Assembly: GCA_035760645.1 (NCBI GenBank)
Contig: DASTSO010000114.1
Location: 1 to 64,000 of the forward strand
DNA: 64,000 bases
DNA from: DASSTY01 sp035760645
Lineage (GTDB): Bacteria > Gemmatimonadota > Gemmatimonadetes > Gemmatimonadales > GWC2-71-9
Reading direction: 5' to 3'
In this document: piece by piece, positions 8,113 to 17,328 of the stretch
Layout of the letters: the number at the start of each line of letters is the position of its first letter
Position numbering within the stretch: position 1 is the stretch's first letter
The notes under the pieces: model-generated
The model's input: only the letters and a program-made list of their open reading frames with translations
The model's database searches: none
Told to the model about the DNA's origin: nothing
Made by a program: the position numbers and the translations under genes

Positions 8113-9693
8113 ATGACCGACTTTCTGACGTCGATCGGCTACGGGCAGTGGATCCTCCACGCCCTCCTCGTGCTGCCGCTCGTGGGCGTGCTGCCGATCC
8201 TCTTCGCGCCCGAGGCGGCGGCGAAGAAGATCGCGCTCGCCGTCACGACGCTCGTCTTCGTCCTCTCGGCCGGGCTCTGGTGGGCCTACGACCCGGCGGT
8301 GCCGGGCATGCAGCTCACGAGTCTCGCCCCGTGGCTGCCGCAGTGGGGCATCAACTACAGCGTCGGCATCGACGGCATCTCGCTCGTCATGGTCCTGCTG
8401 ACGACGCTCCTGATGCCGCTCAGCGTGCTCGGCAGCTTCCGCTACATCACGCGGCGCGAGCGCGGGTTCTACGCCCTCCTGCTCGCCCTCGAGACCGGGA
8501 TGCTCGGCGTCTTCGTGGCGCTCGACCTCTTCGTGTTCTACGTCTTCTTCGAGGTGATGCTGATCCCGATGTACTTCATCATCGGGATCTGGGGCGGCAC
8601 CAACCGGCTCTACGCGGCGATCAAGTTCTTCGTCTACACCTTCGCCGGCTCGATCCTGATGCTGGTGGCGCTCCTGGTGATGGTCTTCCGGATCGCCGAC
8701 GCGACGGGGACGCTCTCCTTCGCCTACGACCACCTGCTGAGCCACGCGAATCTCGTCGGCCCGGTCGCGCCCTGGCTCTTCCTCGCCTTCGCCGTGGCGT
8801 TCGCGATCAAGGTGCCCGTCTTCCCGTTCCACACCTGGCTCCCCGACGCCCACGTCGAGGCGCCGACCGCGGGCTCGGTGCTGCTGGCCGGGGTGATGCT
8901 CAAGATCGGCACCTACGGCTTCCTGCGCTTCGCCGTGCCCTTCTTCCCGGACGTTGCGATGGGCCCGGCCATGAGCAAGGTGATCGTCGCCCTGGCCGTC
9001 ATCGGGATCATTTACGGCGCGCTCGTCGCCATGGTGCAGCCCGACTTCAAGAAGCTCGTGGCCTACTCCTCGGTGAGCCACCTCGGCTTCGTCATGCTGG
9101 GGCTCTGGGCCGGCACGGTGCAGGGGGTCCAGGGCGCCCTCGTCGTGATGATCAGCCACGGCTTCTCCACGGGCGCGCTCTTCCTCATCATCGGCATGAT
9201 GTACGAGCGACGGCATTCGCGCCTCATCGAGGCCTACGGCGGCATCGCCCGCGTGGTGCCGGTGCTGAGCCTCTTGCTGACGTTCACGGCGCTCGCCTCG
9301 ATCGGCCTGCCGGGGCTCAGCGGCTTCGTCGGCGAGTTCCTCTCGCTCCTCGGCGCCTTCGAGGCGCACCCCGTCGCCACGATCATCGCGACCACCGGCG
9401 TCATCTTCGCCGCCGCCTACATGCTGTGGGCGCTGCAGCGGATCATCTTCAACCGGCTCGACAACCCCGAGAACGAGGGCCTGCCCGACCTGAGCGCGCG
9501 TGAGCTCACGGTGCTCCTGCCGCTCGTGGCGGGGATGCTCTGGCTCGGCCTCTATCCGGCGCCCGTCCTGCGCCGCATGGAGCCGGCCGCCAAGGCCTAC
9601 GTCGACCTGCTGCAGCCGCGGGCCGCGAGCCCCGCCGCCACGACCGCCGGGACGGTCCCCGTGACCCCGGCCGCCTGGGAGACCCGTCGATGA
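8113..9693 (+). CDS. nuoM: NADH-quinone oxidoreductase subunit M
   Basis: NuoM (526 residues) is an antiporter-like proton-pumping subunit with about 14 helices. The key glutamate is seen in FYVFFEVMLIPMYFIIG and the pump lysine region in FPFHTWLPDAHVEAPT and QPDFKKLVAYSS. The length and order of helices are normal. It begins 13 bases after nuoL and its stop overlaps the nuoN start by four bases (ATGA). Confidence 0.96.
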   Translation: MTDFLTSIGYGQWILHALLVLPLVGVLPILFAPEAAAKKIALAVTTLVFVLSAGLWWAYDPAVPGMQLTSLAPWLPQWGINYSVGIDGISLVMVLLTTLLMPLSVLGSFRYITRRERGFYALLLALETGMLGVFVALDLFVFYVFFEVMLIPMYFIIGIWGGTNRLYAAIKFFVYTFAGSILMLVALLVMVFRIADATGTLSFAYDHLLSHANLVGPVAPWLFLAFAVAFAIKVPVFPFHTWLPDAHVEAPTAGSVLLAGVMLKIGTYGFLRFAVPFFPDVAMGPAMSKVIVALAVIGIIYGALVAMVQPDFKKLVAYSSVSHLGFVMLGLWAGTVQGVQGALVVMISHGFSTGALFLIIGMMYERRHSRLIEAYGGIARVVPVLSLLLTFTALASIGLPGLSGFVGEFLSLLGAFEAHPVATIIATTGVIFAAAYMLWALQRIIFNRLDNPENEGLPDLSARELTVLLPLVAGMLWLGLYPAPVLRRMEPAAKAYVDLLQPRAASPAATTAGTVPVTPAAWETRR

Positions 9694-11195
9694 GCCCGTC
9701 GCTCGACCTGTCCACGCCGAGCGGGATCGCCCTGGCGCTCCTGCCCGAGCTCGTCCTGAGCGCCTGCGCGCTCGTCGTCCTCCTGGTGGTGGCCTGGCGC
9801 CACCAGACCGCGGAGGACAGCCGCCTCGCGGGGTGGCTGAGCCTGGCGAGCCTGGTCCTCAGCGGCGCCGCCCTCGCCGGCCTCTGGGCCCGTGGGGTGC
9901 ATGCCGCGGGGCTGCCGTTCATGATCGCGCTCGACGACTTCCGCTACGCCGGCGCGGCGCTCGTGCTGCTGCTCGCGGCGGGCACGGTGCTGCTCTCGCT
10001 CGCCTACCTGCCGCGCGAGCAGATGCTGGCACCCGAGTACTATCCGCTGACGCTGCTCGCGACGGCGGGGATGCTCTTCTTCCTCGGCGCCGAGGACCTG
10101 ATCGTGGTCTTCCTCGGGCTCGAGGTGATGTCGGTCGCCGTCTACGTCCTGGCGGGCTACGACCGCCGCAGCGCCTTCTCGGCCGAAGCGGCGCTCAAGT
10201 ACTTCCTGATCGGCGCGTTCGCCTCGGGCTTCCTGCTCTACGGCATCGCGCTCGTGTACGGCGCCACCGGCACGACCAACCTGGGCGCCATCGGCGGCCA
10301 GCTCGTGGCCGGGCGGATGCCGCTCCTCGGCAGCCTGGGGCTCGGCCTGCTCCTGATCGGCTTCGGCTTCAAGATCGCCGCGGTGCCGTTCCACATGTGG
10401 GCGCCCGATGTGTACGACGGCTCGCCGACGCCGGTGACCGGCTTCATGGCCACGGGCGTGAAGACCGCGGCCTTCCTCTCGCTCGTGCGCGTCCTGTACG
10501 AGGCCTTCCCGGGCGCGATCGGCGTCTGGCAGCCGATCGTCGGCTGGCTCGCCGTGATCACGATGGTGGTCGGCAACCTCATCGCGCTCTCGCAGAAGAC
10601 GCTCAAGCGCATGCTCGCCTACAGCTCCGTGGCGCACGCGGGCTACCTCCTCGCCGCGGTGTGGCCGGGGACGCGCCTGAGCGCCGGGGCGGTGCTGCTC
10701 TACCTCTTCGCCTACGGGCTCACGACGCTCGCCGCCTTCGGCATCCTCGCCGCCATGGGCCGCGAGGGCGAGCGCGACGTGACGTACGACTCGATCGCCG
10801 GGATGGGGCAGAGCCATCCCTGGCTCGCCTTCGGGATGAGCGTCTGCATGCTCTCGCTCCTCGGCTTCCCGGGCACCGTGGGCTTCATCGGCAAGTGGTA
10901 CATCCTCAGCTCGATCGTCTCGCTCGGGCAGGGGCCGCTCGCCGTCATCCTGGTGCTCGCGAGCGTGCTGTCGGCGGGCTACTATCTCCCGGTGATCATG
11001 TCGATGTACATGCGGCCGGCGCCGGCGGGCGAGCCGGTCCGCGCGACCTTCCTGGCGCGCGCCGCCGGCGTGGCGGTGGCCGTCTCGGTCGTCGCGATCC
11101 TGGTCTTCGGCGTCTGGCCGACCGGCGCGGTGAACGCGGCGGGCGCGAGCGCCGGCACGCTCGCCCAGACGGTGACGCCCGTCGCAGGACGCTGA
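9690..11195 (+). CDS. nuoN: NADH-quinone oxidoreductase subunit N
   Basis: NuoN (501 residues) is the third antiporter-like subunit, located next to NuoK in the membrane arm. Conserved segments include FLGLEVMSVAVYVLAGY (glutamate), FKIAAVPFHMWAPDVYDG and QKTLKRMLAYSSVAHAGY. It closes the operon: 21 bases after its stop lies a perfect 10-bp hairpin. The gene order E-F-G-H-I-J-K-L-M-N is complete from nuoE onward. Confidence 0.96.
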   Translation: MSPSLDLSTPSGIALALLPELVLSACALVVLLVVAWRHQTAEDSRLAGWLSLASLVLSGAALAGLWARGVHAAGLPFMIALDDFRYAGAALVLLLAAGTVLLSLAYLPREQMLAPEYYPLTLLATAGMLFFLGAEDLIVVFLGLEVMSVAVYVLAGYDRRSAFSAEAALKYFLIGAFASGFLLYGIALVYGATGTTNLGAIGGQLVAGRMPLLGSLGLGLLLIGFGFKIAAVPFHMWAPDVYDGSPTPVTGFMATGVKTAAFLSLVRVLYEAFPGAIGVWQPIVGWLAVITMVVGNLIALSQKTLKRMLAYSSVAHAGYLLAAVWPGTRLSAGAVLLYLFAYGLTTLAAFGILAAMGREGERDVTYDSIAGMGQSHPWLAFGMSVCMLSLLGFPGTVGFIGKWYILSSIVSLGQGPLAVILVLASVLSAGYYLPVIMSMYMRPAPAGEPVRATFLARAAGVAVAVSVVAILVFGVWPTGAVNAAGASAGTLAQTVTPVAGR

Positions 11196-11216
11196 GCCCG
11201 GCCGCATAGATTGGAG

Positions 11217-11240
11217 GGGCGACCCGAGGCCGGGTCGCCC
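11217..11240 (+). terminator. Hairpin after nuoN, probable nuo operon terminator
   Basis: GGGCGACCCG at 11217-11226 and its exact complement CGGGTCGCCC at 11231-11240 enclose a four-base loop AGGC. The stem is 10 bp and perfect. Only TT follows, so the U-tract is weak; it may act as a Rho-assisted or atypical intrinsic terminator. It lies between the last nuo gene and the mutase. Confidence 0.6.
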
Positions 11241-11309
11241 TTCGCGCATCCTCGAGTCGCGTCCGATGCGCGTCGGTCCGCCATCCCTGACCCCGAGCCC
11301 CTGGGTGCC

Positions 11310-12680
11310 ATGAACGTTCCGAAGGAGATCTTCCGGGAGTACGACATCCGCGGCATCGTCGAGCGCCAGCTCACCCCCGAGGTGGCCGAGGGGATCGGCC
11401 GCGCCTTCGCCTCCGAGGCCGCCGAGCGGCTGGGCCGCGCCCCGGTGCTCTGCGTGGGCCGCGACAACCGTCCCTCGGGCGAGGGGCTCGCCGCGGGCGT
11501 GCGGCGCGGCATCGTGGCGGCCGGCGGCACGGCGGTGGACGTCGGCATGCTGCCCACCCCCGCGCTCTCCTTCGCCGTCACCCGCGACGGCGTCGACGGC
11601 GGCCTCCAGGTGACCGGCTCGCACAACCCGCCCGAGTACAACGGCTTCAAGATGACGCTGGGCCGCGAGTCGCTGCACGGCGAGCAGATCCTCGCGCTCT
11701 GGGAGATGATCGTCACCGAGCGCTGGCGCACGGGGCAGGGGAGCGAGACGGCCGACAGCGGCGTGCTGCAGCAGTACAAGGACGCGATCGTCGAGCGCAA
11801 CCGGCTCGAGCGCCCGGTGAAGGTCGTCGTGGACTGCGGCAACGGCGTGGGCAGCGTGATCGCCGTGCCCACGCTCCGCGCCCTCGGCGCCGACGTGACG
11901 CCGCTCTTCTGCGAGTCGGACGGCACCTTCCCGAACCACCACCCCGATCCCACGGTCCCCGCCAACCTGCGCGACCTGCAGGCCGAGGTGCGGCGCACCG
12001 GCGCCGAACTCGGCATCGCCTTCGACGGCGACCAGGACCGCATCGGCGCGGTGGACGAGACGGGCCGCATCGTCTACGGCGACCAGCTCCTCATCCTCTT
12101 CGGCCGCGACGCGGTGCAGCGCTTCGGGCGCGGCACGCCCGTCATCTTCGACGTGAAGTGCTCCGAGGTGCTCCCCGAGGCGCTCGAGCAGGCGGGCGCG
12201 ACGCCCGTCATGTGGAAGACGGGCCACTCGCTCATCAAGGCCAAGATGAAGGAGCTCGACGCGCCGCTCGCCGGCGAGATGAGCGGCCACATGTTCTTCG
12301 GCGGCGACTATCTGGGCTACGACGACGCCCTCTTCGCGGCCGCCCGGCTCCTCGAGATCGTCTCTCGCGGCGAGCACGGCCTCGCCCCGCTCCTCGCCGA
12401 CGTGCCGCAGACCTTCTCGACGCCCGAGATCCGGGTCGACTGCGCGGAGTCGGAGAAGTTCGGCATCGTCGAGCGGGCGGCGCGGCACTTCGCGACGAAG
12501 TATCCGGTCGTCACGATCGACGGCGTGCGGATGAAGTTCCCGACGGGCTGGGGTCTCATCCGCGCCTCGAACACGCAGCCCGTCCTCGTCATGCGCTTCG
12601 AGGCCACCGACCAGGCGGCGCTCGACGCCTACCGCGGCGAGGTGGAGGGCTGGCTCGCCGGCCAGGGCGTGAAGGTCTGA
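11310..12680 (+). CDS. Phosphomannomutase/phosphoglucomutase
   Basis: This 456-residue enzyme of the alpha-D-phosphohexomutase superfamily interconverts hexose 6- and 1-phosphates and so feeds sugar-nucleotide synthesis for LPS and glycans. The phosphoserine loop TGSHNPPEYNG carries the catalytic S104. The Mg2+ loop DGDQDRIG supplies D239, D241 and D243. The sugar-binding loop GEMSGHMFF and the C-terminal phosphate-binding RASNTQP are present. An upstream in-frame TTG at 11211 would run through the terminator hairpin, so ATG 11310, just before the family N-terminus FREYDIRG, is chosen. It resembles AlgC/ManB; substrate preference cannot be read from sequence. Confidence 0.9.
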   Translation: MNVPKEIFREYDIRGIVERQLTPEVAEGIGRAFASEAAERLGRAPVLCVGRDNRPSGEGLAAGVRRGIVAAGGTAVDVGMLPTPALSFAVTRDGVDGGLQVTGSHNPPEYNGFKMTLGRESLHGEQILALWEMIVTERWRTGQGSETADSGVLQQYKDAIVERNRLERPVKVVVDCGNGVGSVIAVPTLRALGADVTPLFCESDGTFPNHHPDPTVPANLRDLQAEVRRTGAELGIAFDGDQDRIGAVDETGRIVYGDQLLILFGRDAVQRFGRGTPVIFDVKCSEVLPEALEQAGATPVMWKTGHSLIKAKMKELDAPLAGEMSGHMFFGGDYLGYDDALFAAARLLEIVSRGEHGLAPLLADVPQTFSTPEIRVDCAESEKFGIVERAARHFATKYPVVTIDGVRMKFPTGWGLIRASNTQPVLVMRFEATDQAALDAYRGEVEGWLAGQGVKV

Positions 12681-12696
12681 GGCCGGGCCGCCGACC

Positions 12697-15153
12697 GTGA
12701 CGCGGCGCGCACGGCTCACCGGGCTGCTGGTCGGGCTGGTCGCGCTCCTCTTTCTCGGGCGCTGGACGGCCGGCGTCCTCACCGACCATTGGTGGGCCGC
12801 GCGCTTCTCGCCGGGCGCGGCCGCCTTCCTCACCGAGCGGCACCTCCTCCGGCTGCTCCTCGACCTCGCCGCGGTGCTCGTCGCCGCGGGGTGGTTCATC
12901 GGACATCTCTACGCCGTCTCGCGCGCGATCGGCCGTGTCGAGATCCCGCGCCACGTCGGCAACGTCGAGTTCCACGAGGCGGTGACGAGTCGCGGGCTCG
13001 TCCTGGGCGCGATCCTCACCGGCCTGCTCCTCGGCATGCTCGTCGGCGGCGGCGCGTCCGACGGGTGGGCCACCGTGGAGCTCGCCTGGCACGGGCTCCG
13101 GTACGGCCTCTCCGACCCGGTCCTGGGCCAGGACGCGGGCTTCTACGTCGCGCAGCTCCCGCTCTGGCGCGGGCTCCACGCCTACGCGCTCCTGCTCACG
13201 CTGCTCGCCCTCACGGGCACCCTCACCCTCTACATCCTCGTCGGCGCGGTGCGGTGGATGGAAGGCCGGCCCGCGATCAACGGGCACGCCCGGCTCCACC
13301 TCGGCTGGCTCCTGGCCACGCTCGCCGTCATGCTCGCCTGGGGCTACCTGCTGGAGCCGTACGAGCTCGTCGCGGGCATCGGCGGTCCCCTCGACCCGGG
13401 GCTCGTGCGCCTGACGAGCTTCGTCTCGCCGGCGCTGGCGGGCACCGCGCTGGGCGCCGCGATCCTCTCGGCCGTCTGGGCGGCACGGGCCCAGCACACG
13501 CTCCTCGTCGCCGCCTGGGCGATCCTGATCGCCGCCTCCGGCCTCGGGCACTACGTCCTCCCGGCGGTGGCGCGCGAGCGGGAAGCGCCGGTCGCGCCGG
13601 CCGAGGTGAGCCGGCTCTTCCTCCACGCCGCCTACGGGCCCGACTCGCTGGTGGAGGCGGCCTACCCCGCCGACACCGGCATGAGCGGCCCACCCGCGAT
13701 CCCGTCGCTCTGGGACCGCGAGCACGCGCGCCTCGCCATCTCCCCGGACACCCAGGCGCTCGCCGCGCTCGCGCCGGCGGTGCTCCGCCTCGACGACGGG
13801 GCGCATCGCCCGGTCTGGCTCGGCGTCGTCACGCGGGAGCGCGGCCCGGCCGTGCTGGCGCTGGCCGATGATCGCGTCGGGCCCACCGGCGCACCCCTCT
13901 TCTACCACGCCGGCGACGAATCCGGCGACACGGCAGCGAGCCCCCGGCCGGATCCGCTCCTCGAGCTCTCCCGGCACGTCATTCGCCCGGGGGCGCCCGA
14001 GTTCGACCTCGGCCCCGACGCGCTGGGCGGGCCGGTGGGCGCGTGGCCGCGGCGCCTGGTACTGGCCTGGACGCTGCAGCTCGGCCGTCTCCTGGGCGCC
14101 ATGGATCCGGCCGACCGGCTCGCCTGGCATCTCGAGCCGCAGGAGCGCCTGGCGCATCTCGCCCCCTTCGCGACCTGGGGTGCGCCCGAGCCCCGGCTCC
14201 TCGACGGCGAGCTCGTCTGGATCGCCCCCGGGTACGTGCGCGCCGCGCTCTTCCCGCTCTCGCCCCGCGTCGAGTGGGAGGGGACGACCGTCGGCGCGGT
14301 GCGCGCGGGCTTCGTCGGCCTCGTGCGCGCGGCGAGCGGGGACGCGCGCATCTACCTGCGCGGCGATGCGGATCCGCTCGCGCGGGCCTGGGGCGAGATC
14401 GCGGCGGGCACGGTGGAGCCCGCCGGCACGCTGCCGGCGGAGATCGCCGCGGAGGTCGGCTATCCGCGCGAGCTCCTCGACACCCAGCTCGGCGCGCTCG
14501 AGCAGGGCGCCTTCGGGCGGGTGCTGCAGCGGACCGGCGGCGAGGCGGGGCAACGGACGCCGATCCTCGGGTGGGCGCCCGACACGTCGGCGGCGGAGTG
14601 GAGCACGGGGATCCATCGCCTCGGCGAGACCGGGCTCGCTGCGCTCCTCTCGGCCCGCGCCGACCAGGGGCGCGACGTCGTCCACCTCTGGCGGCTCGAC
14701 TCCGCGGCGACGCTTCCCGTGCCGGCCCAGCTCGCGCGCAGCTGGGCGCGCTTCCCGCTCTTCACGCAGCTCCGCGACTCGGTCACCGCGAACCAGGGCG
14801 ACTTCGACACCGGCGCGGTGCGCCTCGCGCGCGACGGCGCCGGGGTGGTCGCGTACCAGCCGGCCTACGGGCGCAGCGCCGACGGCCGGATCGCCCTCCT
14901 CTGGGTCAGCGTGGCGACGGGCGACCGCCTCGGGGCCGGCCGCACGATGGCGGACGCCTGGCAGAACCTCCTCGGCACGAGCGTGGCCACGCCGCCGGGC
15001 CGCCACGCCGCCGCGCCCACCTCCGACCCGCTTGCGCTCGCCCGCGAATGGATGCAGCGCGCCGACAGCGCCATGCGCCAGGGCGACTGGGTCCGCTTCG
15101 GGCGGGCGCTCGAAGCGCTCCGGCAGGTCCTCGGCGTGCCCGCCCGCCGCTGA
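12697..15153 (+). CDS. UPF0182 (COG1615) family membrane protein
   Basis: This 818-residue protein starts with GTG, 16 bases after the mutase. About seven N-terminal hydrophobic helices fill residues 5-300; the rest is a large, probably extracytoplasmic domain rich in Ala and Arg. The segment DPVLGQDAGFYVAQLPLWR matches the family hallmark (DP-x-FG-x-D-x-FYVF-type). The function of UPF0182 is not known. It is somewhat shorter than typical members of roughly 900-1000 residues. A long reverse-strand open frame over this gene is a codon-bias shadow. Confidence 0.8.
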   Translation: MTRRARLTGLLVGLVALLFLGRWTAGVLTDHWWAARFSPGAAAFLTERHLLRLLLDLAAVLVAAGWFIGHLYAVSRAIGRVEIPRHVGNVEFHEAVTSRGLVLGAILTGLLLGMLVGGGASDGWATVELAWHGLRYGLSDPVLGQDAGFYVAQLPLWRGLHAYALLLTLLALTGTLTLYILVGAVRWMEGRPAINGHARLHLGWLLATLAVMLAWGYLLEPYELVAGIGGPLDPGLVRLTSFVSPALAGTALGAAILSAVWAARAQHTLLVAAWAILIAASGLGHYVLPAVAREREAPVAPAEVSRLFLHAAYGPDSLVEAAYPADTGMSGPPAIPSLWDREHARLAISPDTQALAALAPAVLRLDDGAHRPVWLGVVTRERGPAVLALADDRVGPTGAPLFYHAGDESGDTAASPRPDPLLELSRHVIRPGAPEFDLGPDALGGPVGAWPRRLVLAWTLQLGRLLGAMDPADRLAWHLEPQERLAHLAPFATWGAPEPRLLDGELVWIAPGYVRAALFPLSPRVEWEGTTVGAVRAGFVGLVRAASGDARIYLRGDADPLARAWGEIAAGTVEPAGTLPAEIAAEVGYPRELLDTQLGALEQGAFGRVLQRTGGEAGQRTPILGWAPDTSAAEWSTGIHRLGETGLAALLSARADQGRDVVHLWRLDSAATLPVPAQLARSWARFPLFTQLRDSVTANQGDFDTGAVRLARDGAGVVAYQPAYGRSADGRIALLWVSVATGDRLGAGRTMADAWQNLLGTSVATPPGRHAAAPTSDPLALAREWMQRADSAMRQGDWVRFGRALEALRQVLGVPARR

Positions 15154-15183
15154 GCACGGCCGGCGCGCGGGCGCGCGGTCGGG

Positions 15184-15213
15184 TTGCTCCCGCTCGGGGG
15201 GCTCCACTAGGTT
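15184..15213 (+). promoter_or_regulatory. Candidate sigma-70-type promoter for arcC-sucCD
   Basis: TTGCTC at 15184-15189 is followed after 18 bases by TAGGTT at 15208-15213. The start of transcription would fall near 15220, about 30 bases before the carbamate kinase ATG. The upstream 30 bases hold a GC-rich inverted repeat (GCGCGC-GG-GCGCGC) that could end transcription of the preceding gene. Assignment is by eye. Confidence 0.35.
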
Positions 15214-15250
15214 TGCCACGGTTTTCCGGACCACGGGGACGAGTCACGCC

Positions 15251-16192
15251 ATGAAGACCGCGGTGTTGGCGCTGGGCGGCAACGCCCTCGCGCGTGCGGG
15301 CGAGCCCGCGACGGTGACCAACCAGTTCCGCCACGCCCGCGAGAGCGTCGCGCCGATTGTCGAGCTGGCGCGCGAGGGGTGGGGGATCGCCATCGTGCAC
15401 GGCAACGGTCCCCAGGTCGGCGACGAGCTGGTGCGGAACGAGCTGAGCCGGGGCGTCGTCGAGCCGCTCCCGCTCGGCGTGCTCGTGGCCGAGACGGCGG
15501 GCTGGATCGGCTACATGCTGCAGCAGTCGCTGCAGAACGGCCTCGCCCGGGCCGGCGTCGACCGGCCGGTGGTGACGCTGGTGACGCAGACGCTGGTGCG
15601 CCCCGACGACCCCGCGCTCCAGCGGCCGACGAAGCCGATCGGCCACGCGCTGCCGCCCGAGCGCGTCGAGGCGCTCCGCGCCGCCGGCGTGCCGCTCGTG
15701 CAGGACGGCAAGGGGCACTGGCGGCGCGTGGCGGGGAGCCCGGTGCCCTACGGCGTGGTCGAGGCGCCGCTGGTGAAGCGGCTGGTCGGCGAGGGCGTCA
15801 TCGTCATCGCCGCGGGCGGCGGGGGGCCGCCGGTCTACCGCGACCCCGCGCTCGGGCTCGAGGGCCTGGACGCGGTGGTCGACAAGGACCGCACCGCGGC
15901 CATCCTCGCCGGCGAGCTCGGCGCCGAGGCGCTCGTCATCCTCACCGACGTGGACGCGGTCTACGAAGGGTGGGGGACGCCGCGGCCGCGGCCGCTCCGC
16001 ACGCTCACCCTCGCCGAGGTGGACGCGCTGGCCGCGGGCGGCGGGCTGGACGAGGGCGGCATGAAACCGAAGGTGCAGGCGGCAGCATCGTTCGTCCGCG
16101 CGGGCGGGGCCCGCGCGATCATCGCGCGTCTGTCGGAGGGCCCTGCGGCCCTCCGCGGCGAGACGGGCACGACCATCGTGAGGGACACGTGA
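15251..16192 (+). CDS. arcC: Carbamate kinase-like amino acid kinase
   Basis: The 313-residue protein belongs to the amino-acid kinase fold family; carbamate kinase transfers phosphate between ATP and carbamoyl phosphate. Visible signatures are ALGGNAL at the N-terminus, HGNGPQVG, AAGGGGPPVYRD, ILTDVDAVYEGWG and GGMKPKVQAA. Length matches ArcC (about 310). The stop overlaps the GTG of sucC by four bases, an unusual partner. No arginine deiminase or ornithine carbamoyltransferase gene is nearby, so the physiological role (ATP generation or carbamoyl-phosphate supply) is open. Confidence 0.88.
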   Translation: MKTAVLALGGNALARAGEPATVTNQFRHARESVAPIVELAREGWGIAIVHGNGPQVGDELVRNELSRGVVEPLPLGVLVAETAGWIGYMLQQSLQNGLARAGVDRPVVTLVTQTLVRPDDPALQRPTKPIGHALPPERVEALRAAGVPLVQDGKGHWRRVAGSPVPYGVVEAPLVKRLVGEGVIVIAAGGGGPPVYRDPALGLEGLDAVVDKDRTAAILAGELGAEALVILTDVDAVYEGWGTPRPRPLRTLTLAEVDALAAGGGLDEGGMKPKVQAAASFVRAGGARAIIARLSEGPAALRGETGTTIVRDT

Positions 16193-17328
16193 ATCTCCAT
16201 GAATACCAGGCGCGCGAGCTGCTGAAGGCGGCGGGCGTGCCCATGTTCGACGGCGACGTCGCCTCGACGCCCGACGAGGCGGAGGCGATCGCCCGCCGGC
16301 TCGGCGGGACCGTCGTGGTCAAGGCGCAGGTGCACTCGGGCGGGCGCGGCAAGGCGGGCGGCGTGAAGCTCGCGAAGACGCCCGCGGAGGCAAAGGAGCA
16401 CGCCGCGAAGATCCTCGGCATGCAGATCAAGGGCCTCACCGTCTACAAGGTCCTCGTCGTGCCCGCCGCGGAGATCGCGACCGAGAGCTACGCCGGGCTC
16501 ATCCTCGACCGCGAGACGCAGCGCCCGGTGTTCATGGTGAGCGCCGCGGGCGGCATGGACATCGAGGAAGTGGCCGCGACGACGCCGGAGAAGATCGTGA
16601 AGTTCGCGGTGGACCCGCTCTACGGTCTCCTGCCGCACCAGGCGATGACGCTCGCCTACGTGCTCTACCAGGACGTGAAGCAGGTGCGCGCGGCCGCGCA
16701 GATCATGCAGCAGATCTACCGCGTCTTCATGGACAACGACGCGACGTTGGTCGAGATCAACCCGCTCGTCACCACGCCCGACGGCCAGGTGCTCGCGCTC
16801 GATGCCAAGGTGTCGATCGACGACAACGCGCTCGACCGGCACCCGAATCTCGCCGCCATGCGCGACGAGACGGCCGAGGATCCGAGCGAGGTCGAGGCGC
16901 GCAAGGCGAACCTCACGTTCATCAAGCTCGACGGCGACGTCGGCTGCGTGGTGAACGGCGCCGGCCTCGCGATGGCGACGATGGACCTGGTGAAGTACTA
17001 CGGCGGCGAGCCCGCGAACTTCCTCGACATCGGCGGCAGCTCGAACCCCGAGAAGGTCGTCAACGCGCTCAAGATCATCACGCGCGACCCCAACGTGAAG
17101 GCGATCCTCTTCAACATCTTCGGCGGCATCACCCGGACCGACGACGTGGCCAACGGCATCGTGACGGCCACGCAGCAGTTCAAGGTGAACGTGCCGATCG
17201 TCATCCGCCTCACCGGCACCAACGAGAAGGAAGCCGTCAGGATCCTCGAGGCGGCCGGCATGAAGGCCCTCAACGACATGGACGAAGCCGTGGAGCAGGT
17301 CGTGCGGCTGGCCAAGGAGGCCGCGTGA
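16189..17328 (+). CDS. sucC: Succinyl-CoA synthetase beta subunit
   Basis: The 379-residue ATP-grasp subunit of the TCA-cycle enzyme converts succinyl-CoA to succinate with NTP formation. The start MNLHEYQARELL is the family N-terminus and begins at GTG 16189, overlapping the kinase stop (GTGA). The segments VKAQVHSGGRGKAGGVKL (nucleotide grasp), VEINPLV and NIFGGITR are conserved. The downstream sucD start overlaps its stop by four bases, giving a coupled pair. Confidence 0.97.
   Translation: MNLHEYQARELLKAAGVPMFDGDVASTPDEAEAIARRLGGTVVVKAQVHSGGRGKAGGVKLAKTPAEAKEHAAKILGMQIKGLTVYKVLVVPAAEIATESYAGLILDRETQRPVFMVSAAGGMDIEEVAATTPEKIVKFAVDPLYGLLPHQAMTLAYVLYQDVKQVRAAAQIMQQIYRVFMDNDATLVEINPLVTTPDGQVLALDAKVSIDDNALDRHPNLAAMRDETAEDPSEVEARKANLTFIKLDGDVGCVVNGAGLAMATMDLVKYYGGEPANFLDIGGSSNPEKVVNALKIITRDPNVKAILFNIFGGITRTDDVANGIVTATQQFKVNVPIVIRLTGTNEKEAVRILEAAGMKALNDMDEAVEQVVRLAKEAA

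Noticed and set aside
9597..12899. 1100-codon open frame on the minus strand over nuoN and the mutase
   Set aside because: It mirrors real genes with strong GC third-position bias and encodes a low-complexity Arg/His/Asp/Glu-rich sequence; the plus strand carries clear families.
12589..15234. 881-codon minus-strand open frame over the UPF0182 gene
   Set aside because: Composition is Arg/Ala/Asp-rich without domains, and the opposite strand has membrane helices and the family motif. It is a codon-bias shadow.
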